Shown here piece after piece: positions 36,026-44,786 of a stretch of 64,000 bases of DNA (position 1 is the first letter of the stretch; the number at the start of each line of letters is the position of its first letter). This DNA is from Mycolicibacter acidiphilus (lineage in GTDB: Bacteria > Actinomycetota > Actinomycetes > Mycobacteriales > Mycobacteriaceae). The position numbers and the translations under genes were made by a program. The notes below the pieces were generated by a model that did not search any database, was not told the DNA's origin, and saw nothing but the letters and a program-made list of their open reading frames with translations. The stretch is taken from positions 62,001 through 126,000 of the forward strand of contig NZ_JAHCLR010000012.1 of assembly GCF_018455725.1 (NCBI RefSeq), given 5' to 3'.

Positions 36026-36105
36026 AGTGCTATTCCCTTCGATATGGTCCCCGCGCGGTTGCGCGGCTCTTACTGCGTTTCTGGTGGTGCAGGTTGGAGC
36101 GGGCG

Positions 36106-37014
36106 CTACAGCTCGGTGAGCCCGTCCAGGTCTGCGGGGGATTTGACGGCGTGCGTCGGCACCCCCCGAAGTTCACGTTTGGCGATCCCGGTGAGGGTCC
36201 CCGCGGGCGGGAACTCCACGAGCGCCGTGACACCCCGCTGGCGGAGCGTCTCGGTGCACAGGTCCCAGCGCACCGGCCGGGTCAGCTGTGCGACCAGCTG
36301 GTCCATCGCCGCGGCCGCCGACGGCAACGGCTGCCCGTCCAGGTTGGACAGCAGCATGGCAGTGGGTTCAGAGGTGGTCACCTTGGCGGCGGCGGCTGCG
36401 TAACCGTCCAGCGCCGGCGCCATGAACTGGGTGTGGAACGCACCGGCGGTGGCCAGCTTGCGGACCCGGGCCTTGGCCGGCGGGTCCTCGGCGAGCTTGT
36501 CCAGCGCGTCGATGCGGCCGGCGGCCACGATCTGGCCGGCGGCGTTGCGGTTGGCGGGGATCAGGTCGAGCTGCTCCAGGCGGGCCAGCACCTCGGCCTC
36601 GTCGCCGCCGAGCACTGCGGCCATCCCGGTCGGCTCGACCGCGCAGGCCTTGGCCATCTCGGCGCCGCGGGTGGCGGCCAGCATCACCGCGTCGTCGGCG
36701 CTGATGACACCGGCGATGGCGTAGGCGGCGATCTCACCGACCGAGTGGCCGGCGACCACGGTGTCGGCGCCGGCGAGCAGGCCGCGCTTGGTGAGCTCGC
36801 CGTGCGCGAGCAGGGTGGCCGCTACGACGAGCGGCTGGGTGACCGCCGTGTCGGTGATCTCCTCGGCCGTCGCGGTGGTGCCCAGTTGGACCAGGTCCAG
36901 GCCGCTGATCTGCGACCAGGCGGCCAGCTGGTCGCCGGCGCCGGGCAGTTCGAGCCACGGCGACAGCATGCCGGGGGTCTGCGATCCCTGTCCGGGAGCG
37001 AGCAACGCAATCAC
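36106..37014 (-). CDS. fabD: Malonyl-CoA:AcpM transacylase FabD
   Basis: The 302-residue enzyme loads malonate onto AcpM. It begins VIALLAPGQGSQTPGM, with GQGSQ as the oxyanion-hole motif. The nucleophile is in VVAGHSVGEIAAY (GHSxG, near 91), the conserved Arg in AATRGAEMAKA, and the catalytic His in AGAFHTQFMAP (near 194). It starts at a GTG (37014). It is the first gene after the regulated intergenic region at 37015-37161, so transcription of the FAS-II genes can start here independently of mabR. Confidence 0.95.
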   Translation of the reverse strand: MIALLAPGQGSQTPGMLSPWLELPGAGDQLAAWSQISGLDLVQLGTTATAEEITDTAVTQPLVVAATLLAHGELTKRGLLAGADTVVAGHSVGEIAAYAIAGVISADDAVMLAATRGAEMAKACAVEPTGMAAVLGGDEAEVLARLEQLDLIPANRNAAGQIVAAGRIDALDKLAEDPPAKARVRKLATAGAFHTQFMAPALDGYAAAAAKVTTSEPTAMLLSNLDGQPLPSAAAAMDQLVAQLTRPVRWDLCTETLRQRGVTALVEFPPAGTLTGIAKRELRGVPTHAVKSPADLDGLTEL

Positions 37015-37059
37015 GTCTTTAAGAAAACATTGTGAGACGCGATTTGCAGGATGTCCTAG

Positions 37060-37101
37060 ATTATGAACATTGTCTTAAGTTTTTGTGGAGTCCCTACAAA
37101 A
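37060..37101 (-). promoter_or_regulatory. FAS-II promoter with MabR-type palindrome
   Basis: The 147-bp gap between mabR and fabD is an AT-rich island. It contains TTTTGT, nine bases, then ACAAAA (37081-37101), which matches the inverted repeat I recall as the MabR site upstream of fabD in mycobacteria. On the minus strand the hexamer CATAAT (37065-37060) is a good -10 box, giving a start near 37053. The palindrome would then cover the -35 region. Confidence 0.7.
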
Positions 37102-37161
37102 CTGCCATCCGATGCGACGTCTTCGATACCGGGCCGCGACAACCGGGGGACGGACGACTCC

Positions 37162-38457
37162 TTAAGTGACCCGAGTGGCGACGGTCCCCGACATGGTGTG
37201 CGTCACGTCCGTCTCGCTGAAGCTGGTGTGTTCCGCCTGATTCGCCAGCCGGCCCACGGTGGTGGCCACCCGCAGGACGTAGGCGTCCCGCGGTTGGGTG
37301 GCGTCGCGTCCGGTGAAGTCGGCGACCCGCTTGAGCCGGTAGCGGACGGTGTTTGGATGAACGAACAACTTGCGGGCGCACGCCTCGATCGCCCCGCCGC
37401 AGTCCAGGTAGGCGTCCAGGGTCTCGGTCAGGGCCGGTCCGGCGTCGGCCAGTGGCCGCATCACGTCGGAGTGCAGCGCCGCGATCGCCGACGCGTCGCC
37501 GGTCAGGGCCCGCTCGGGGAGTAGTTCGCGGGCCAGTACCGGTCGGGGCGCCCCGGGCCAGCCGACCACGGCGTTCATCCCGGAGATCGCCTCGCTGGCG
37601 CTGTGGTAGGCCGCCGTCAGCGTCGGCGCGGTCGGACCGATCACCACCGGGCCGTCGGAGAACGCCCCGAGCAGGTCGGCGAAGAACTTCTGGGTCGGCG
37701 ACAGCGGCCCGGACACGATCGCGACCAGCCAGGTGCCGTGGATGTCGGTCAGCGCGGCGCGGCCGTGACCGGTGGCGATGTCGCGGACGTCCTGCGCGGC
37801 CTTCTCGCTGGCATAGGCGTCCTGGCCGGCCGGTGGGGTGCCGACGACGACGGTGGCCGGCGCGGTGGTGTCCCAGTTCAGCGCCGCGGCCCGGGACAGC
37901 AGTTCGGGCCCGGTGTCGCCGCGCACCACCGCGTCGACGACGCTGGCCTCCATCCGGGAGTCCCAGGTGCCGCGGGCCTCGGCGGCGTCGGCGTAGGCGG
38001 TGGCGGCGGTGAACGCCAGGTCCCGGCTGTATTTGAGGATGCCGACCGTCAGCGCCGTCGTCTGCTCCTCCGAACGGGCCAGCAGCGGCACCACCTCCTC
38101 GAAGAACTCCATCGTGACCCGCACCATGTCGACGGTGTGACGCAGCGCGATCCGCCGGGTCAGATCCTGCGGCACCAACTCGAACGCCTGCGCCGTGTGG
38201 CTGACGTTGCCGTGCGGGTTGTTCATCCACTCGGCGAAGTTGACGACGGCGGTCTGCACCACCAGGGCCACGCTGGCGCGCTGGGACGCCTCCAGGTCGG
38301 CGAAGAACGGCAGGCGTTCGCCGAGCACGTTCACCGCCTCGGTGGCCAACCGTCCCGAGTAGTGCTTCAGCCGCCGCAGCAGCGTCTCCGGCACCGCGCC
38401 CAGCAGATCCAGGGTGGATCGCGGCAGGGCGGGGCCAGCGGCGCTGTTGTCGACCAT
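37162..38457 (-). CDS. mabR: MabR, PucR/CdaR-type regulator of the FAS-II operon
   Basis: A 431-residue regulator. The C-terminal helix-turn-helix of the PucR/CdaR family reads ETLDAYLDCGGAIEACARKL then FVHPNTVRYRLKRVADFTG (about 345-385). The N-terminal half is the long helical sensor region typical of the mycobacterial protein; a GGDEF-like middle region includes DGPVVIGPTAPTLTAAYHSA. MabR binds the fasII promoter and responds to long-chain acyl-CoA, according to the literature as I remember it. It is placed between aceE and fabD as Rv2242 is. The ATG at 38457 is chosen; upstream frames run into the aceE intergenic. Confidence 0.92.
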   Translation of the reverse strand: MVDNSAAGPALPRSTLDLLGAVPETLLRRLKHYSGRLATEAVNVLGERLPFFADLEASQRASVALVVQTAVVNFAEWMNNPHGNVSHTAQAFELVPQDLTRRIALRHTVDMVRVTMEFFEEVVPLLARSEEQTTALTVGILKYSRDLAFTAATAYADAAEARGTWDSRMEASVVDAVVRGDTGPELLSRAAALNWDTTAPATVVVGTPPAGQDAYASEKAAQDVRDIATGHGRAALTDIHGTWLVAIVSGPLSPTQKFFADLLGAFSDGPVVIGPTAPTLTAAYHSASEAISGMNAVVGWPGAPRPVLARELLPERALTGDASAIAALHSDVMRPLADAGPALTETLDAYLDCGGAIEACARKLFVHPNTVRYRLKRVADFTGRDATQPRDAYVLRVATTVGRLANQAEHTSFSETDVTHTMSGTVATRVT

Positions 38458-38500
38458 CCCTAAAACGTACGCCGAATGTCTGGATGCTCCCAACAAATCG

Positions 38501-41290
38501 TTAGGCGACACCCGGGTCGGAGGTTTGCTCCGGCGCCGCCATGACGTCGTCGATGCGGTACTTCGCCGCTGCCGCCACCGGTACCGACGGGTCGACGGCA
38601 CCGTTCTGGGCCAGCGCCACCAGCACCGCCACCACCACCGATTCGGCGTCGGTGTTGAAGTACCGCCGGGCTGCCGGGCGGGTGTCGGAGAAGCCGAACC
38701 CGTCGGTGCCCAGCGTGACGTAGCGGCCCGGAATCCAGGGCCGGATCTGCTCGGGCACCGCGCGCATCCAGTCCGACACCGCGACCACCGGCCCGGTCGC
38801 CCCGGTCAGCGCCTGGGTCACGTACGGCACCGGGGCCGGCCGCTCCGGGTGGCGCAGCCGCTCGCGCTCGACGCTCACCCCGTCCCGGTTCAGCTCACCC
38901 CAGCTGGTCACCGACCAGACGTCGGCGGCGACGTCCCACTCGGCGGCCAGCAGGTCGGCGGCGCGCAGCGCCTCGGGCATCGCCACCCCGGACGCCAGGA
39001 TCTGGGCGGTGTGCGTCCGCGCCTCGGCCGCCGCCTGGTAGCGGTAGATGCCGCGCAGCAGGCCGGTCGGGTCGAAGCCCTCCGGTTCGGCCGGCTGGGC
39101 GTAGGGCTCGTTGTAGATCGTGATGTAGAAGTAGACGTTCTCCGGGTTCTGGGCGAACATCCGGTGCAGGCCGCTGTCGATGATGTGGGCGACCTCGTAG
39201 GCGAATGCCGGGTCGTAGGCGACCACCGCCGGGTTGGTCGACGCCAGCAGCAGCGAATGGCCGTCGGCGTGCTGCAGGCCCTCACCGGTCAGCGTGGTGC
39301 GCCCGGCGGTGGCGCCGAGCACGAAGCCGCGGGCCATCTGGTCGGCCGCCGCCCACAGCCCGTCGCCGGTGCGTTGGAAGCCGAACATCGAGTAGAAGAT
39401 GTACAGCGGGATCATCGGCACGTCGTGGGTGGCATACGACGTCCCGACCGCGGTGAAGCACGCCGTCGAGCCGGCCTCGTTGATCCCCTCGTGCAGGATG
39501 TGGCCGACTTCGCTCTCCTTGTAGGCCAGCATCAGGTCGGCGTCGACCGAGGTGTAGAGCTGCCCGTTGCGGTTGTAGATCTTCAGGCTGGGGAACCAGG
39601 AGTCCATCCCGAAGGTGCGCGCTTCGTCGGGGATGATCGGCACGATCCGTGGTCCGATGTTCTTGTCCCGCAACAGTTCTTTGAACACCCGCACGGTCGC
39701 CATGGTGGTGGCGACCTCCTGGGTGCCGGAGCCCTGCCGGACCGCCTTGTAGGCGTCGATGCCGGGCAGCGTCAGCGGCTGCGCCTGGGTGCGGCGCTGC
39801 GGCACGAACCCGCCGAGGGCCTGGCGCCGCTCGCGCAGGTAGCGGATCTCGGGGGCGTCGTCGCCGGGGTGGAAGTACGGCGGCAGGTAGGGGTTCTCCT
39901 CCAACTGGGCGTCGGTGATCGGGATCCGCATCTCGTCGCGGAAGTCCTTGAGGTCCTGCAGCCGGAACTTCTTCATCTGGTGGGTGGCGTTGCGGCCGGC
40001 GAAGTACGAGCCCAGGCTGTAGCCCTTGATGGTCTTGGCCAGGATCACCGTCGGCTGGCCCTTGTGCGCCAGCGCGGAGGCGTAGGCCGCGTGGATCTTG
40101 CGGTAGTCGTGCCCGCCGCGCTTGAGGTGCCAGATGTCGGCGTCGGACATGTCCTCGACGAGCGCCTTGGTCCGCGGGTCGCGGCCGAAGAAGTGCTGCC
40201 GCACGTAGCCGCCGTCGTTGGCCTTGTAGGTCTGGTAGTCGCCGTCGGGGGTGGCGTTCATCAGGTTGACCAGCGCGCCGTCCTTGTCGGCGTGCAGCAG
40301 GGCGTCCCACTCCCGGCCCCACACCACCTTGATGACGTTCCAGCCGGCGCCGCGGAAGAACGACTCCAGCTCCTGGATGATCTTGCCGTTGCCGCGCACC
40401 GGGCCGTCCAGGCGCTGCAGGTTGCAGTTGATGACGAACGTCAGGTTGTCCAGGCCCTCCAGTGCGGCGACGTGCAGCAGGCCCCGACTCTCCGGCTCGT
40501 CCATCTCGCCGTCGCCCAGGTAGGCCCACACGTGCTGGTCGGAGGTGTCCTTGATGCCGCGGTCATGCAGGTAGTGGTTGAACCGGGCCTGGTAGATGGC
40601 GTTCATCGGACCCAGCCCCATCGACACCGTCGGGAACTCCCAGAAGTCCGGCATCAGGTGCGGGTGCGGGTAGGACGGCAGTCCGCCGCCCGGGTGCGAG
40701 TGCTCCTGGCGGAAGCCGTCGAGCCGGTCCGCCGACAGGCGCCCCTCCAGGAAGGCCCGGGCGTAGATGCCGGGGGAAGCGTGCCCCTGGATGAACACCT
40801 GGTCGCCGCCGCCGGGGTGGTTCTTGCCCCGGAAGAAGTGGTTGAAGCCGACCTCGTAGAGCGACGCCGACGATGCGTAGGTCGAAATGTGGCCGCCCAC
40901 ACCGACTCCCGGTCGCTGGGCGCGGTGCACCATCACCGCTGCGTTCCAGCGGATCCAGGCCCGGTAGCGCCGCTCGGTCTCCTCGTCGCCGGGGAACCAC
41001 GGCTCCAGTTCGGTGGGGATGGTGTTGACGTAGTCGGTCGAGGTCAGCGCCGGGATCGACACCCGCTGCTCACCGGCGCGCTCCAGCAGCCGCAGCATCA
41101 GGTAGCGGGCCCGCGCCGGGCCGGAGCGCGACACCAGTTCGTCGAACGACTCCAGCCATTCGCCGGTCTCGTCGGGGTCGATGTCGGGCAGGTAGGAGGC
41201 GACACCCTCACGGATCACCCGGACGCGGTCGGCTTCGCCTGTGCCGCTTGAGTTTTTGGTCAGATCCTGACCCGCGAACTCGATGGTCAA
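38501..41290 (-). CDS. aceE: Pyruvate dehydrogenase E1 component, homodimeric (AceE)
   Basis: The 929-residue E1 decarboxylates pyruvate with thiamine diphosphate and acetylates the lipoyl domain of E2. The ThDP motif is [20 protein letters not shown] (GDGEMDE) with [10 protein letters not shown] about 30 residues later. [17 protein letters not shown] and [20 protein letters not shown] are typical of the homodimeric AceE type. It lies 43 bp before mabR on the same strand, as Rv2241 does, which ties acetyl-CoA supply to fatty-acid elongation. A 218-bp gap separates it from the divergent lipoprotein gene and should hold both promoters. Confidence 0.96.
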   Translation of the reverse strand: MTIEFAGQDLTKNSSGTGEADRVRVIREGVASYLPDIDPDETGEWLESFDELVSRSGPARARYLMLRLLERAGEQRVSIPALTSTDYVNTIPTELEPWFPGDEETERRYRAWIRWNAAVMVHRAQRPGVGVGGHISTYASSASLYEVGFNHFFRGKNHPGGGDQVFIQGHASPGIYARAFLEGRLSADRLDGFRQEHSHPGGGLPSYPHPHLMPDFWEFPTVSMGLGPMNAIYQARFNHYLHDRGIKDTSDQHVWAYLGDGEMDEPESRGLLHVAALEGLDNLTFVINCNLQRLDGPVRGNGKIIQELESFFRGAGWNVIKVVWGREWDALLHADKDGALVNLMNATPDGDYQTYKANDGGYVRQHFFGRDPRTKALVEDMSDADIWHLKRGGHDYRKIHAAYASALAHKGQPTVILAKTIKGYSLGSYFAGRNATHQMKKFRLQDLKDFRDEMRIPITDAQLEENPYLPPYFHPGDDAPEIRYLRERRQALGGFVPQRRTQAQPLTLPGIDAYKAVRQGSGTQEVATTMATVRVFKELLRDKNIGPRIVPIIPDEARTFGMDSWFPSLKIYNRNGQLYTSVDADLMLAYKESEVGHILHEGINEAGSTACFTAVGTSYATHDVPMIPLYIFYSMFGFQRTGDGLWAAADQMARGFVLGATAGRTTLTGEGLQHADGHSLLLASTNPAVVAYDPAFAYEVAHIIDSGLHRMFAQNPENVYFYITIYNEPYAQPAEPEGFDPTGLLRGIYRYQAAAEARTHTAQILASGVAMPEALRAADLLAAEWDVAADVWSVTSWGELNRDGVSVERERLRHPERPAPVPYVTQALTGATGPVVAVSDWMRAVPEQIRPWIPGRYVTLGTDGFGFSDTRPAARRYFNTDAESVVVAVLVALAQNGAVDPSVPVAAAAKYRIDDVMAAPEQTSDPGVA

Positions 41291-41508
41291 CGCATTACTC
41301 CCTGGTTGGAGGAATCAGCGGTGTCGCCCGGCTTGTGGCTGAGCTGACACCGGACCGATCGATTCGCCGTCGGTCACCGTCTTTTCTACCGTGTGGCGTC
41401 GCCGGCGATGGTGGCGGAGGCTGCCGCCCAACCGCTTGGTGGGCTGGTCGGAAGGGGATTTCGGCCCACCGGGGTGACGGTGCCGGGTAAGCGGTAACGT
41501 CTGACATC

Positions 41509-42084
41509 GTGCTGACGGGATCGCCGACTGCGCCGCGTGAGCGGCTGCGTCGGCGCGTACGGATCACAGCCCAGGCGGCCGGGGTGGTCGCTGCGCTGGC
41601 GATCGGGGTCGTCGGCTGCACCAACATCGTCGGCGGCAACCCGGAGGCGGACTCGTCGGCGGCGCCGCTGTACCGCGCCTCGGTGTCGGCCTCGGAGGTG
41701 ACGTCGAGCATCCGGGAGACCGAGCGTCAGCAGGCGATGACCACCCAGGCGGTGCGGGGTTCCTGTGGCAAGTTCGCTTCGGCCAGTGACGACGCCATCC
41801 AGACGGTGAACAAGTATGTGGCGGCCTTCAACAACGGCGGGGACATCGCCGGCACCGCCGGCCCGGCCGCCGACGCGCTCAACCACAGTGCCGACGTGAC
41901 CGCGGAGGCCGTCAACGACAAGCTGTCATCGGAGCTTCGGGATGCGCTCAACGCCTACGTGGAGGCCGCGCGCACGCTGGCCACCGCGATTTCGGGCAAG
42001 GCGCCCATCTCGGTCTACAACGCCCGCAAGGACGAACTCAACAACGCCCGGGTGAAGGGGATGCAGCTGTGCAAGACGTTCTGA
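41509..42084 (+). CDS. Putative lipoprotein of unknown function (Rv2240c-like position)
   Basis: From the GTG at 41509 the 191-residue product has a basic N-terminus (PRERLRRRVRI), a hydrophobic stretch (AQAAGVVAALAIGVVGC) and a cysteine at about residue 37 in a lipobox-like VVGC-TN context. The remainder is helical and polar, with two further cysteines (RGSCGKF near 84, and MQLCKTF at the C-terminus) that could form a disulfide joining the ends. The location next to aceE corresponds to Rv2240c. I do not recognise a functional family. Confidence 0.72.
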   Translation: MLTGSPTAPRERLRRRVRITAQAAGVVAALAIGVVGCTNIVGGNPEADSSAAPLYRASVSASEVTSSIRETERQQAMTTQAVRGSCGKFASASDDAIQTVNKYVAAFNNGGDIAGTAGPAADALNHSADVTAEAVNDKLSSELRDALNAYVEAARTLATAISGKAPISVYNARKDELNNARVKGMQLCKTF

Positions 42085-42200
42085 GCGTTCCGGGCGGCGG
42101 GAATCCCTTGCACCCGGTGGTTTTTCCATCTGCGACGTGCGGTGCTGTGCAACGATGATGCCCAGTACACGGCGCGCTGACGATCGAAGGAGGTTGCACG

Positions 42201-42623
42201 GTGGTCGCGGCGGATAGCGTCTCGAACTACGCCCGAAAGCTGGGTATCGAGAGCAAACAGGTTGTCCAGGAGTGGGGCTGGGACGACGACGCTGACGACG
42301 ACATCCGCGGGGATGTCGAAGAGGCCTGCGGCAGTGAGCTGCTCGACGAGGACACCGACGAGGTCGTCGATGTGGTGCTGCTGTGGTGGCGCGACGGCGA
42401 CGGTGACCTGGTGGACACGTTGATGGACGCGATCGCCTCGCTGGCCGACGACGGGGTGATCTGGGTGCTGACGCCCAAGACCGGCCGGGCCGGGCACGTC
42501 CAGCCCGCGGAGATCGCTGAGGCCGCGCCGACCGCCGGGCTGATGCCGACCTCGTCGGTGAATCTCGGTGACTGGAGCGCCAGCCGGCTGGTGCAGCCTA
42601 AATCCCGTGCGGGCAAGCGCTGA
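42201..42623 (+). CDS. DUF3052 family protein (Rv2239c-like)
   Basis: A 140-residue acidic cytosolic protein recognised as DUF3052 by SVSNYARKLGIESKQVVQEW, GWDDDADDDIRGDVEEACG and the later GVIWVLTPKTGRAGHVQPAEI, then AEAAPTAGLM. The family is restricted to actinobacteria and has no known biochemical role. It starts at a GTG (42201) after GAAGGAGG. The last base of its TGA is shared with the ATG of ahpE (TGATG), so both are translated together, possibly linking it to peroxide defence. Confidence 0.88.
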   Translation: MVAADSVSNYARKLGIESKQVVQEWGWDDDADDDIRGDVEEACGSELLDEDTDEVVDVVLLWWRDGDGDLVDTLMDAIASLADDGVIWVLTPKTGRAGHVQPAEIAEAAPTAGLMPTSSVNLGDWSASRLVQPKSRAGKR

Positions 42624-43078
42624 TGCTGGCTGTCGGCACACCGGCACCCGATTTCACCCTGCGCGACCAGAACCAGCAGCCGGTCACCCTGAGCGGGTTT
42701 CGCGGCGACAAGGACGTCCTGCTGGTGTTCTTCCCGCTGGCATTCACCGGCATTTGTCAGGGCGAACTGGATCAGCTGCGTGACTCGCTGCCCAGCTACG
42801 ACGAACACGCGGTGCTAGCGATCTCGGTCGGGCCGCCGCCGACCCACAAGATCTGGGCCGCCGAGAGCGGGTTCCTGTTCCCGGTGCTGTCGGATTTCTG
42901 GCCGCACGGCGCGATCAGCCAGGCCTACGGGGTGTTCAACGACGACACCGGCTTCTCCAACCGCGGCACGTTCGTCGTGGATAAGTCCGGGATCATCCGG
43001 TTCGCCGAGATGAAACAACCCGGCGAGGCCCGCGACCAGCAGCTGTGGCTGGACGCGCTGGCGGCGTTGACGGGGTAG
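42623..43078 (+). CDS. ahpE: One-cysteine peroxiredoxin AhpE
   Basis: The 151-residue protein matches mycobacterial AhpE. The peroxidatic Cys45 sits in PLAFTGICQGELDQLRD with the conserved Pro and Thr before it, and an Arg near 116 completes the site. There is no second resolving cysteine, in line with the 1-Cys type recycled by mycothiol/mycoredoxin. It reduces hydroperoxides and peroxynitrite in the cytosol. It is translationally coupled to the DUF3052 gene and followed by the palindromic element at 43088-43150. Confidence 0.95.
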   Translation: MLAVGTPAPDFTLRDQNQQPVTLSGFRGDKDVLLVFFPLAFTGICQGELDQLRDSLPSYDEHAVLAISVGPPPTHKIWAAESGFLFPVLSDFWPHGAISQAYGVFNDDTGFSNRGTFVVDKSGIIRFAEMKQPGEARDQQLWLDALAALTG

Positions 43079-43087
43079 TTCTTTCTG

Positions 43088-43150
43088 CGCGACCGTGCAC
43101 AGTTCACCGGCGTTTCGCCAGGTGGTGCCGGAGAACTGTGCACGCTCGCG
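43088..43150. repeat. Palindromic intergenic element, copy B
   Basis: Two 23-bp arms (5' arm CGCGACCGTGCACAGTTC + ACCGG; 3' arm CCGGAGAACTGTGCACG + CTCGCG) pair with only two mismatches around a 17-nt loop. It shares the CGTGCACAGTT core and the TCGCGG flank with copy A at 31657-31715. It lies between ahpE and tRNA-Val, 10 bp after the ahpE stop, where it may stop read-through into the tRNA. Confidence 0.75.
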
Positions 43151-43193
43151 GTTTGGGAGCCGGGCATCCCGGCGGGTAACCTGCCCGAGGCAG

Positions 43194-43268
43194 GGGCGCG
43201 TAGCTCAGTGGTAGAGCTCTGGTTTTACACACCAGCGGTCGGCGGTTCGATACCGTCCGCGCCCACCA
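43194..43268 (+). tRNA. tRNA-Val (TAC anticodon)
   Basis: Acceptor stem GGGCGCG pairs with CGCGCCC. The D arm GCTC/GAGC, an anticodon loop TTTACAC with stem CTGG/CCAG, and the T arm GGCGG/CCGTC with TTCGATA loop complete the cloverleaf. Discriminator A and encoded CCA (43266-43268) follow. A possible promoter is TTGGGA (43153-43158) and TAACCT (43177-43182). The location after ahpE is the same as the tRNA-Val of M. tuberculosis by memory. Confidence 0.95.
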
Positions 43269-43271
43269 GGA

Positions 43272-43490
43272 TCAGTGGGTGTGCGCGTGCCCAGCCTCTT
43301 CCAGGCCCACCTGGTGCACATGCGGGTGGCTGTGCACGGTCCCGTCGTCGTGGGTGTGTTCGTGGGCGTGCTCGACGTGGTCGTGCTCATGTGTGTCGTG
43401 CAGGTGCGTGTGCGTCAGGTCGCCGTGCGTGTGCTCGTGCGCATGTGGGGCGGTGTGGTCGTGTTCCTGCTCGTGGTTGTGGTGCGACAT
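43272..43490 (-). CDS. Histidine-rich putative metal-binding protein
   Basis: A 72-residue protein (MSHHNHEQEHDHTAPHAHEH to the end) with about one third histidine, mostly in HxH and H-E/D-H patterns spread over the full length. It has no cysteine, no signal peptide and no hydrophobic core, so it is probably an unfolded cytosolic metal buffer for nickel, cobalt or zinc, similar in style to Hpn/HypB-type histidine stretches. It lies 6 bp downstream of the KmtR-like metal sensor on the same strand and must share its mRNA. It ends 3 bp from the convergent tRNA-Val. Confidence 0.8.
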   Translation of the reverse strand: MSHHNHEQEHDHTAPHAHEHTHGDLTHTHLHDTHEHDHVEHAHEHTHDDGTVHSHPHVHQVGLEEAGHAHTH

Positions 43491-43496
43491 CGTCTC

Positions 43497-43904
43497 TCAT
43501 CTCCTCGGTTCGATGCTTCGCTGCCCGTGGTCGGGTAGCGCTTGCGGGTGCAAGTTGTGGGCGGCGCGGTGGTGCGGCGGCACCCCGGGGCCGGCGTGTT
43601 CGGCGTTGAAAACGGCGTCGGTGACCAGCTGGCAGACGTGCTCGTTCTCCATGCTGTAGAAGATCGTGGTGCCCTCCCGGCGGGTGCGGACCAGTCGCGC
43701 CATCCGCAGTTTCGCCAGGTGCTGGGAGACCGACGCGGCCGGTTTGCCGATGTGATCGGCGAGCTCGTTGACCGACAGTTCGCTGCTGGTCAGCGCCCAG
43801 AGCACCTGCACCCGGGTGGCGTCGGCCAGCATCCGGAACACCTCGACGACCAGGGCGACCTGATCGTCGGGCAGCCGCTCGGCTTTACCGTTATCTGCAT
43901 GCAT
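43497..43904 (-). CDS. kmtR: ArsR/SmtB-family metal sensor, KmtR-like
   Basis: The 135-residue winged-helix repressor closely resembles mycobacterial KmtR, the Ni/Co sensor: LPDDQVALVVEVFRMLADAT, then SVNELADHIGKPAASVSQHL as recognition helix, then RTRREGTTIFYSMENEHVC. The C-terminal NAEHAGPGVPPHHRAAH holds the cluster of His/Glu residues that bind metal in KmtR (alpha-5 plus tail). In M. tuberculosis KmtR represses itself and a cation-efflux gene. Here its operon partner is the histidine-rich protein. The ATG at 43904 lies inside its own palindromic operator. Confidence 0.85.
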   Translation of the reverse strand: MHADNGKAERLPDDQVALVVEVFRMLADATRVQVLWALTSSELSVNELADHIGKPAASVSQHLAKLRMARLVRTRREGTTIFYSMENEHVCQLVTDAVFNAEHAGPGVPPHHRAAHNLHPQALPDHGQRSIEPRR

Positions 43905-43916
43905 ACGCAGATAATA
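43891..43916 (-). promoter_or_regulatory. kmtR: Metal-sensor operator overlapping the kmtR start, with leaderless promoter
   Basis: A perfect inverted repeat TTATCTGC, eight bases, GCAGATAA (43891-43914) straddles the start codon of the ArsR-type gene (43904-43902). On the minus strand TATTAT (43916-43911) is an excellent -10 box placed 6 nt before the ATG, so the mRNA would start at the ATG itself. Repressor binding here would block both polymerase and the first codons. Confidence 0.75.
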
Positions 43917-43949
43917 GATCGCTGGGGGTGCGCGCTGTCAACGCTGGAT

Positions 43950-44786
43950 TCAGCGACGGCGCCCGTAGCGGTCGGCGAGCTTCTGCTCGACGGTCATCGG
44001 CGGGGGAGCGTCGTCGGCGCCGTCGGCGTCGCCTTGAGCCGCAGCGTGTTCCGCGCGGCGGACGCGGATCTCGGAGTACAGGAAATAGCCCAGGCAGATC
44101 GGCGCGATGATCCCGAACGCGATCCACTGGATGCCGTAGGACAGGAACGGCCCGGCGTCCAGGTGCGGCAGCGTGAGCACGCCCAGGCCGCCCGGCTGGT
44201 CAGCGATCAACTGCAGATAGGACCCGGTCAGCGGCACCCCGGTCAGCGCCGTGACCTGTCCGGTGTTGATCGAGTACACCTGCCGTATCCCGTTCTCGGT
44301 GAACGGATCCTTGCCCGGAATCTGCTGCTGGGGATCGCGCAGCCGGCCGGTCACCGTGACCGTGCCGGCCGGCGGCGCCGGGATCGGCGGCACCTTCGAC
44401 GCCTCCAGTGGTCGCACGTAGCCACGATTGACCAGCACGGTCGGCCCGTGCTCGACGGCGAACGGCACCAGCACCTCGAACGCCGGGACGCCGTCGACCA
44501 CCCGCAGCCGGACCAGCACCTGCGCGTCGGGCAGATAGTGGCCGGTCGCGGTCACCGGCCGCCACTGCGCGTCGGGTGCTGCCGAATCCTGGTGCGGCAG
44601 CAGCGAAGTCAGCGGCACCGGTTCGGCGTCCACCGCATTGGCGATCTGGGTGTTCTCCCGCGAGGTGCTGGTGTTCTTCCCCAGCTGCCACGGGGCCAGC
44701 ACGGTGAAGCACAGGTAGGCGAAGGCCAGCACCGTCGCCGCCAGGGCCAGCCAGCCCGGGCGGAACAGGAAGGCCCACCGCCGCAT
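43950..44786 (-). CDS. SURF1-family cytochrome oxidase biogenesis protein (Rv2235-like)
   Basis: The 278-residue membrane protein has the SURF1 layout: one N-terminal membrane helix (about 9-28, [20 protein letters not shown]), an exported middle domain, and a second helix near 215-240 ([20 protein letters not shown]). Conserved pieces include WQLGKNTS near the first helix, [22 protein letters not shown] and [15 protein letters not shown]1 proteins help haem a/copper assembly of cytochrome c oxidase. The ATG shares its A with the ptpA stop codon (TGATG), so it is coupled to ptpA and ptkA. Confidence 0.88.
   Translation of the reverse strand: MRRWAFLFRPGWLALAATVLAFAYLCFTVLAPWQLGKNTSTSRENTQIANAVDAEPVPLTSLLPHQDSAAPDAQWRPVTATGHYLPDAQVLVRLRVVDGVPAFEVLVPFAVEHGPTVLVNRGYVRPLEASKVPPIPAPPAGTVTVTGRLRDPQQQIPGKDPFTENGIRQVYSINTGQVTALTGVPLTGSYLQLIADQPGGLGVLTLPHLDAGPFLSYGIQWIAFGIIAPICLGYFLYSEIRVRRAEHAAAQGDADGADDAPPPMTVEQKLADRYGRRR

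Noticed and set aside
36026-36105. Terminator or attenuator between fabD and acpM
   Set aside because: The short GCGC-rich inverted sequence near 36050-36070 is too weak and has no U tract; the genes are co-transcribed in other mycobacteria.
38414-41251. Plus-strand open frame of 945 codons opposite aceE
   Set aside because: It is the antisense shadow of aceE. In DNA this GC-rich the frame facing the third codon positions stays open by chance; its product is Val/Arg/Gly/His-rich with no domain, whereas aceE is a full-length known enzyme.
43208-43659. Plus-strand Val- or Cys-rich frames after tRNA-Val
   Set aside because: They are read opposite the histidine codons of the His-rich gene (CAC/CAT give GTG/ATG), start inside the tRNA, and have no ribosome site.
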